A DNA stretch of 10,872 nucleotides from Rubrivivax sp. GTDB taxonomy: Bacteria > Pseudomonadota > Gammaproteobacteria > Burkholderiales > Burkholderiaceae. This document shows, one piece after another, positions 6,545 to 10,872 of this stretch. The number at the start of each line of letters is the position of its first letter. Positions within the stretch are counted from its first letter, which is position 1. The position numbers and the translations under genes are program-made. Under the pieces are notes generated by a model, which saw nothing but the letters and a program-made list of their open reading frames with translations, was not told where the DNA came from and did no database searches. Location of the stretch: assembly GCA_004211235.1 (NCBI GenBank), contig SEEY01000077.1, positions 1-10,872 of the forward strand, read 5' to 3'.

Positions 6545-7597
6545 ATGTTGGCGCGGGCGGCGTTCCTCGAGGCCCCTGCCGAGTCACTGCGGCGCGTCTG
6601 GCCGGGGTCGGTCAGCTGCGTGCTGATCGCGTTGGCGGCCTCGTTCGTGGCCGCCCAGCACCAGGGCCCGCCGATGCTTTATGCGCTGCTGTTCGGCGCC
6701 GCCCTGCACTACCAGAGCGTGGAGGTACGCACGGCGCCCGGCGTGGACTTCTGCAGCCGCACGCTGTTGCGCCTGGGCGTCGGCCTGCTCGGCGCACGCA
6801 TCACCTGGGAGCAGGTGGCGGGTCTGGGCTGGCCGACGGTGCTGGTGGTGCTGGGCGCCGTCGCCACCACGCTGGCCTGCGGCATGGGCCTGGCCAGGCT
6901 GATGCGCCTGCCGTGGACGCTGGGCGTGCTGGCGGGCGGCGCCACCGCCATCTGCGGCGCCTCGGCGGCGCTGGCCATCGCGGCCGTGCTGCCGCGGGCC
7001 GGCGAAGGTGAAACGCCAACCGAGCGCCATGCGCTGATCGTCGTCGTGCTGGCGACGCTGCTGTCCACCGTGGCGATGCTCCTCTATCCCTTGATTGCGC
7101 AGCATCTGCACCTCTCGCCAGCCGGCGCCGGGCTCTTCATCGGCGGCAGCATCCATGACGTGGCCCAGGTGGTGGTGGCGGGCTACTCGATCTCCGCTGC
7201 CACCGGCGACGCCGCCTCCCTCGTCAAGCTGCTGCGCGTGAGCCTGCTGGGCGCGGTGGTGCTCGGCGTCTCGCTCGCCTCCCGCCCGCCGGCCACCGCC
7301 AGGAGCGACACGCCCAGGCCGATGCTGAGCCGTGTCGCCGGCCTGCTGCCCGGCTTCATGTGGCTCTTCATCGGCCTGGCGACCTTCAACTCGCTGTTCG
7401 GGCTGCGGCCGCTGCAGGGCGAGCTCAACCTCGTGTCGCGTTCCTGCCTGATGCTCGGCGTGGCCGGCCTGGGCATGAAGGCGTCCCTGCCCCATCTCGC
7501 CAGCGCCGGCTGGCGACCGGTGCTGCTGATGCTGACGACGAGCGCGTGGCTTGCCGCCGTCACGCTCGGCGCGGCGTGGCTGCTGGGGCTGCATTGA
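6545..7597 (+). CDS. YeiH-family (UPF0324) putative sulfate/sulfite exporter
   Basis: A 350-aa polytopic membrane protein at the usual length of the YeiH family (Cons_hypoth698, E. coli YeiH about 349 aa). Roughly ten hydrophobic segments are seen. Family hallmarks are GGATAICGASAALA (about 131-144) and GGSIHDVAQVVVAGYS (about 200-215). Members adjacent to sulfonate-degradation genes (SuyZ type) have been proposed to export sulfate or sulfite; direct transport evidence is limited. The ATG lies 6 bp after the reductase stop, behind a weak AAGTGAG, so it appears to be the last gene of the unit. With a sulfonate-type importer upstream, export of an oxidised sulfur product fits. Its 3' end overlaps the convergent patatin gene by 38 bp, with no clear terminator between them. 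Confidence 0.9.
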   Translation: MLARAAFLEAPAESLRRVWPGSVSCVLIALAASFVAAQHQGPPMLYALLFGAALHYQSVEVRTAPGVDFCSRTLLRLGVGLLGARITWEQVAGLGWPTVLVVLGAVATTLACGMGLARLMRLPWTLGVLAGGATAICGASAALAIAAVLPRAGEGETPTERHALIVVVLATLLSTVAMLLYPLIAQHLHLSPAGAGLFIGGSIHDVAQVVVAGYSISAATGDAASLVKLLRVSLLGAVVLGVSLASRPPATARSDTPRPMLSRVAGLLPGFMWLFIGLATFNSLFGLRPLQGELNLVSRSCLMLGVAGLGMKASLPHLASAGWRPVLLMLTTSAWLAAVTLGAAWLLGLH

Positions 7598-8645
7598 CGC
7601 CGCTGCCACGCCGGCCAGCCGGGCCGCTCACCCCGGGCCGGGCGCGCGCCTTCGCGGGCGCGGGCAAGGGCTGCTGCGGCTCGGGCGCACGGCCGAGGGC
7701 AGCGCTTGCGGCGGCACGCCCCGCCTCCAGCAGCGCCTCGATGCGGGGCAGCGAATAGTCGAACTGGCCCGAGATGCTTTCGTACGGCTCGGGCCCGCGG
7801 GTGATGTCGATGCGCTGGCCGGCCGGCAGCGGCTCGTCCGCGAGCTTGTCGGCCACCAGCAGGTGCAGGGAACGGTCGAGCAGCTCCGGCGAGGTGCGCG
7901 GCAGCCGGTCCGCATGCCGGGAGAACTGGCCGATGGTCACCAGTTGCAGGCGCTCACGTCGGCCGACACGCCCGCCTGCATGCAGCGCCTCGATCACACC
8001 GGCTGTTGCCGTGCGGCGATTGACCTCGCCGTCCACGTAGACCCGATCCCCCACCGGCACCGGCTGGAACATCAACGGAATGGCCGCGCTGGCACACAGC
8101 ACGGTCGCGTCGATGGGTGCCTCGTCGCTGTGGAAGATGCGCAGTTCGCCGGTCAGCACATCCGTCGCCGCGACGGCCAGCAGCGGCGCGCTGAGGCCCC
8201 TCCCGAAGTAGCCGCTGCCGACGATGCTGCCGAACAGGCGCCGCATCGGCTCCTGCGAATACATCGGCAACGAAGCACGCCGCAGGCCGGCGAGCGGATG
8301 CCAGTGCGCATACAGCGGGGAGAACAGCGCCCGGTTGCCGAGTGCGAAGCCCTGCCACCAACCCGCCCAGGCGCGTGCCTCGTCGCCCATGCGGGGCGCG
8401 CCGGGTACGCCCGGCATGGGCACCGCAATGTCGCGACGCCACAACCGCTCGACCGCCGCGGCGCCCAGGTCCGCGTCCTCGGCATGGCAGGCCACGGTGG
8501 CGGCATTGAGGGCGCCGATGGAGGCACCGGCCACTGCCGTCAGCTCGTGGCCCTGCTCATGCAGCCAGGCCGCCACCACCTGCCAGGCCCCGCAGCCGAA
8601 GGCGCCCAGCGGCCCGCCACCCTGGAAGATCACGACGGTCTTCAT
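7560..8645 (-). CDS. Patatin-like phospholipase / acyl hydrolase
   Basis: A 361-aa patatin-family hydrolase with a Ser-Asp dyad. QGGGPLGAFGCG (8-19) is the glycine-rich oxyanion hole, G40-A-S42-I-G is the nucleophile elbow, and the acid is D205 in YVDGEV. The usual motif there is DGG or DGA, so Glu after Asp-Gly is a mild deviation. ASAAIPLMFQPV (185-196) is also typical of the family. Beyond about residue 320 the chain is Pro/Ala/Arg-rich and low-complexity, and this tail is encoded over the end of the exporter gene, so it may be a recent read-through extension. There is no signal peptide, implying a cytoplasmic enzyme acting on lipid acyl esters; the substrate is unknown. The start follows AAGGA (6-nt spacing), 37 bp after the ferritin-like gene, suggesting co-transcription. 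Confidence 0.9.
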   Translation of the reverse strand: MKTVVIFQGGGPLGAFGCGAWQVVAAWLHEQGHELTAVAGASIGALNAATVACHAEDADLGAAAVERLWRRDIAVPMPGVPGAPRMGDEARAWAGWWQGFALGNRALFSPLYAHWHPLAGLRRASLPMYSQEPMRRLFGSIVGSGYFGRGLSAPLLAVAATDVLTGELRIFHSDEAPIDATVLCASAAIPLMFQPVPVGDRVYVDGEVNRRTATAGVIEALHAGGRVGRRERLQLVTIGQFSRHADRLPRTSPELLDRSLHLLVADKLADEPLPAGQRIDITRGPEPYESISGQFDYSLPRIEALLEAGRAAASAALGRAPEPQQPLPAPAKARARPGVSGPAGRRGSGVNAAPAATPRRA

Positions 8646-8661
8646 GGCGCGTCCTTCATGA

Positions 8662-8680
8662 CGGCCCCTGCTGCGGGCCG
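8662..8680 (-). other. Short hairpin in the ferritin-like/patatin gap
   Basis: CGGCCC (8662-8667) pairs with GGGCCG (8675-8680) around a 7-nt loop, in the 37-bp gap between the two - strand genes. No T-run follows in the direction of transcription, so it is at most a weak pause or stabilising structure. Confidence 0.25.
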
Positions 8681-8682
8681 GA

Positions 8683-9468
8683 TCACACCAGCCGCTCGGC
8701 TGTGCCGGCGTCCTCGAGCGTCAGCCGGCCGACCAGCTCGGTCAGCGTGCGCAGGTGCACGGCCTCCTGCTGCAATGGCAGCTCGAAGCGCTCGGCGAGG
8801 CTGTCATGGCCGGCGCTGCGGGCCAGGCGGATCAGCAGCGCCCAGCTCGCGTTGTCGATCAGCTCGGCGTCCAGGATCACGTGCAGCGCCTGCAGCAACG
8901 AGGTGCGCGGATCGTTCATGGCCTGCACCATGCCCATGCTCTCGACGCCGACGAGGTCGGCGCAGGGTGTCTGTGCGGTCGGGTCGCCGCCCAGCTCTGC
9001 CAGCGCGTTCGCGACCATCTCGAAGTGCTGCGCCTCCTGCTCGCGAAACCGCTGCAGGATGGCCACCTCGCCCTCGCCCAGGCCGCTGTCCAGCGCATGG
9101 CATTTGACGAGCAGCGCGTCGTACAGGCGCACGCCGCCGCGCTCGAAGGCCAGCCGCTCGCCGAGCTTGTCCATCAGCACCTGCGGGCGCTTGCCGGTCA
9201 GCATGTCCAGGCCCGACTTGGCGACGCCGGTCAACGTGGCCGGCAGCGGCACCGAGCCGAGACCGCCGTCGGACACATTGGCATAGCTCTCGCGCAGCTG
9301 CGCGTCGGCGAGGTCGCCGCGAACGCCGGCGCTCAGCATCCCGGGATCGACGTTGCTCGGCTCGATGGCGTCGGTGATCTCGTCAGCGCCGCGCAGCATC
9401 GCGGCCGTGTCGATGGGCGACATCTGGATGCCGGTGCGGTTGCGGCCCAGCTGGGTATTGGAGTCCAT
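8683..9468 (-). CDS. Ferritin-like di-iron domain protein
   Basis: A 261-aa protein with a C-terminal ferritin-like four-helix bundle (about residues 100-250). The full di-iron ligand set is visible: E109 in AFERGGVRLYDAL, E145-A-Q-H148, E202 in LDAELID, and E235-A-V-H238. This E, ExxH, E, ExxH order is shared by ferritins, bacterioferritins, rubrerythrins and manganese catalases; no rubredoxin domain or extra cysteine cluster is present. The first 95 residues are polar and Gly/Asp/Ser-rich with no recognised domain, containing GVAKSGLDMLTGKRPQVLM just before the bundle. ATG 9468 is chosen because AAAGGAA sits directly upstream; a TTG five codons earlier lies before that site. Possible roles are iron handling, peroxide defence or a di-iron oxidase. 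It lies 28 bp downstream of another helical Glu/His-rich gene, so the two probably work together. Confidence 0.8.
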   Translation of the reverse strand: MDSNTQLGRNRTGIQMSPIDTAAMLRGADEITDAIEPSNVDPGMLSAGVRGDLADAQLRESYANVSDGGLGSVPLPATLTGVAKSGLDMLTGKRPQVLMDKLGERLAFERGGVRLYDALLVKCHALDSGLGEGEVAILQRFREQEAQHFEMVANALAELGGDPTAQTPCADLVGVESMGMVQAMNDPRTSLLQALHVILDAELIDNASWALLIRLARSAGHDSLAERFELPLQQEAVHLRTLTELVGRLTLEDAGTAERLV

Positions 9469-9473
9469 GGTGT

Positions 9474-9480
9474 TTCCTTT
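9474..9480 (-). promoter_or_regulatory. Ribosome binding site of the ferritin-like gene
   Basis: On the - strand AAAGGAA precedes ATG 9468 by 5 nt, which selects that ATG over the in-frame TTG at 9483. Confidence 0.7.
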
Positions 9481-9496
9481 CAATAGGCGGTGAGGT

Positions 9497-10657
9497 TCAG
9501 GCGGCTCGCTTCAGCTCGGTGCCGGGCCGCCAGCGGTAGCCGTCGGCCACCTGCTCGGTCGGCGAGCCCTCGGAGTTCAGCTGCTCGCGGTAGTCGATGG
9601 AGCGCTGCGGCTCCTGGTCCTTGGTGACGAAATTCGTGCCGTCGGCGCGCAGGTCGATCTCGTCGGCCAGCACCTTGCGCACGAACTCGCGCTGCGATTC
9701 GATGGGGATGGGGTCGGGCAGCTCGCTGGGCAGGATCTCCGCCACGTCGCGCCCTTCCAGGCGCTGGAAGTGCTCGATGGCCACATGCAGCTGCCCCAGC
9801 TCGTAGTCGAGGAAGCGCTCCCACAGCGCTTTCAGGCGCGGGTTGCTCTCCTGCTGCGCGCAGCCGTGGTAGTTGTAGACCTCGGTCGCCTCGTGCAGCA
9901 CCCACTTCTCCAGCCAGCTCTCGCTCGGGTCGATGATGGATTCGTACTGCGTCGTGTGCTGCTCCTCGATGGACGCGATCTCGGCGTAGAGCAGCCGGGC
10001 CATCGGGTCGGAGAACAGCGGGCCCACGTTCATGTAGTAGTTGTGCGTCTGCTGCTCGGACGCCATGATCGTCAGCGCATGCAGCTTGGACAGCGGATGC
10101 GCGGCCAGGCGGTTGTAGGGTTCGCGCAGGTCGTCCAGCGGGTCGCGGTGCTCGACGATGGTGGGCCGGCCGGGCAGGATGTCCGTGTAGCTCTGCAGGA
10201 TGTTGTTGGCGTCCTTGCCTTCGAGGCGGTCGAGCAGCGCGGAGTAGCGGTACATGTGGTCGAAGTCTTCCAGCAGGCCGAAGCGATACACCTGCGCCAG
10301 GTAGCCATCCGGCTCGCGCAGCGCCACGCCGGCCGTCACGTCGATGGCCACCTGCTCATAGGCAATGGTCGTCTCCAGCGGTGAATGGTCGGCGCCGATC
10401 AGCCAGTTCACCGTGGTGGCCTGGTGCTGCTCGACGCGGCGTAGTTGGGCCAGCACCGGCTGCAGATCCTTGTTCATGCGGGCGCAGGCGTGAGAGAAGT
10501 TCAGCGCCTCCAGCTCCAGGCCGTTCAGCAGGATGATGTGCACGCGCGAGTAGGCGTCGTCATCGAGCTTGCTGATCGGCTTCTGGACCATGTCGCGCCA
10601 GGTGAAGCGCTGGCGGTCCAGCGCGACGCCGCGGTTGTCCATGATGTTCAGTCCCAT
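9497..10657 (-). CDS. Tandem ferritin-like (duplicated helical bundle) protein, function unknown
   Basis: A 386-aa soluble, all-helical protein that I do not recognise as a named family. Glu/His motifs typical of di-iron helices appear twice. The first set is E48/E50 (LELEALNFSH), E76-Q-H78, E101 (AYEQVAID) and E130-DFD-H134. The second is E201-QQT-H205, E231-EQ-H234 (ASIEEQH), E256/E259 (HEATEVYNYHG) and E286 with H291 (DYELGQLH). This suggests two ferritin-like bundles in one chain, with looser spacing than the canonical ExxH. The C-terminal 85 residues, from about ILPSELPDPIPIESQ, are polar and probably extended. There is no signal peptide or cysteine cluster. ATG 10657 is preferred because AAGGAG lies 7 nt upstream; an in-frame GTG at 10771 would add 38 low-complexity residues without such a site. 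It is the first gene of the - strand unit. The gene is real; the di-iron reading is inference. Confidence 0.7.
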   Translation of the reverse strand: MGLNIMDNRGVALDRQRFTWRDMVQKPISKLDDDAYSRVHIILLNGLELEALNFSHACARMNKDLQPVLAQLRRVEQHQATTVNWLIGADHSPLETTIAYEQVAIDVTAGVALREPDGYLAQVYRFGLLEDFDHMYRYSALLDRLEGKDANNILQSYTDILPGRPTIVEHRDPLDDLREPYNRLAAHPLSKLHALTIMASEQQTHNYYMNVGPLFSDPMARLLYAEIASIEEQHTTQYESIIDPSESWLEKWVLHEATEVYNYHGCAQQESNPRLKALWERFLDYELGQLHVAIEHFQRLEGRDVAEILPSELPDPIPIESQREFVRKVLADEIDLRADGTNFVTKDQEPQRSIDYREQLNSEGSPTEQVADGYRWRPGTELKRAA

Positions 10658-10664
10658 GTCGGTG

Positions 10665-10670
10665 CTCCTT
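10665..10670 (-). promoter_or_regulatory. Ribosome binding site fixing the start at 10657
   Basis: AAGGAG on the - strand, 7 nt before ATG 10657, is a strong Shine-Dalgarno. It argues against the upstream GTG start at 10771. Confidence 0.8.
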
Positions 10671-10872
10671 GGATCGGGGGCTGTGGGACCCGGCACAGGC
10701 AACGCGTGCGCCTGCGCCGCGGCGGCCTGCCTCAGCCCGCGAACGCCGAGAAGCACCGCCTGCCGCGACACTCTTCAAAACGACTGAAGCCCGCTGCCGC
10801 CTCGCGCGGACAGCCGCTTCGTCGACCTCAGCTGAGGGCAACGTGGCCGCAATGCCCTCGCGACTTCAAGCG
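10671..10872 (-). promoter_or_regulatory. Presumed promoter/leader region of the ferritin-like unit
   Basis: No convincing gene is seen on either strand here. It is the only place in the window where the - strand unit's promoter could lie, unless that is further right. Two symmetric elements are present: a perfect 12-bp palindrome CCTCAGCTGAGG (10826-10837), and CTTCA-7 nt-TGAAG (10773-10789) in a locally AT-richer patch. I could not find a well-matched -35/-10 or -24/-12 pair, so no start site is proposed. Confidence 0.35.

Noticed and set aside
7598..7680. Bidirectional terminator between the converging units
   Set aside because: The sequence is GC-rich with scattered complementary runs, but I found no clean stem followed by a T-run on either strand, and it lies inside the patatin coding region.
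1..10872. CRISPR array, tRNA/rRNA genes, insertion sequences or attachment sites
   Set aside because: No regularly spaced direct repeats, no tRNA-like cloverleaf, no transposase or integrase motifs and no flanking inverted repeats were seen; the HEAT-gene periodicity is protein-level repetition.

Overview
The window is about 70% GC and gene-dense, with strong third-position G/C bias, many ATGA/TGATG stop-start overlaps and clear Shine-Dalgarno sites. The protein types (FdxA-like 7Fe ferredoxin, Fpr-type reductase, TauA/SsuA-like ABC importer) and base composition fit a high-GC betaproteobacterium, probably Burkholderiales. This assignment rests on overall character, not on a marker gene.

Region A (1-7597, + strand) looks like one polycistronic unit of ten genes whose promoter lies upstream of the window. 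In order: the C-terminal part of an AprA/fumarate-reductase-type flavoprotein; a 77-aa two-cluster ferredoxin resembling the Fe-S core of AprB; a 317-aa HEAT-repeat protein; a FdxA-type 7Fe-8S ferredoxin; a 69-bp gap holding a strong hairpin; a periplasmic substrate-binding protein with a C-terminal NosL-like domain; its ABC permease and ATPase; a small DUF971 (zinc-type) protein; a ferredoxin-NADP+ reductase; and a YeiH-family (UPF0324) putative anion exporter. Most junctions overlap or are under 15 bp.

The genes suggest a complete pathway: ABC uptake of an unidentified small, probably sulfur-containing solute, a reductase-ferredoxin-flavoprotein electron chain acting on it (direction unknown), a HEAT protein as scaffold or maturation factor, and export of a product such as sulfite or sulfate. 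The parts are recognisable, but I do not know of a characterised system with this exact composition. It is the best candidate here for an undescribed system.

Region B (10657-7560, - strand) is a separate convergent unit: a 386-aa all-helical protein with two ferritin-like sets of Glu/His motifs, a 261-aa ferritin-like protein with a full di-iron ligand set, and a patatin-like acyl hydrolase. The patatin gene overlaps the end of the exporter gene by 38 bp, tail to tail. The 215 bp upstream of this unit (10658-10872) hold no convincing gene, only possible control elements.

I found no tRNA, rRNA, CRISPR array, insertion sequence or attachment site.
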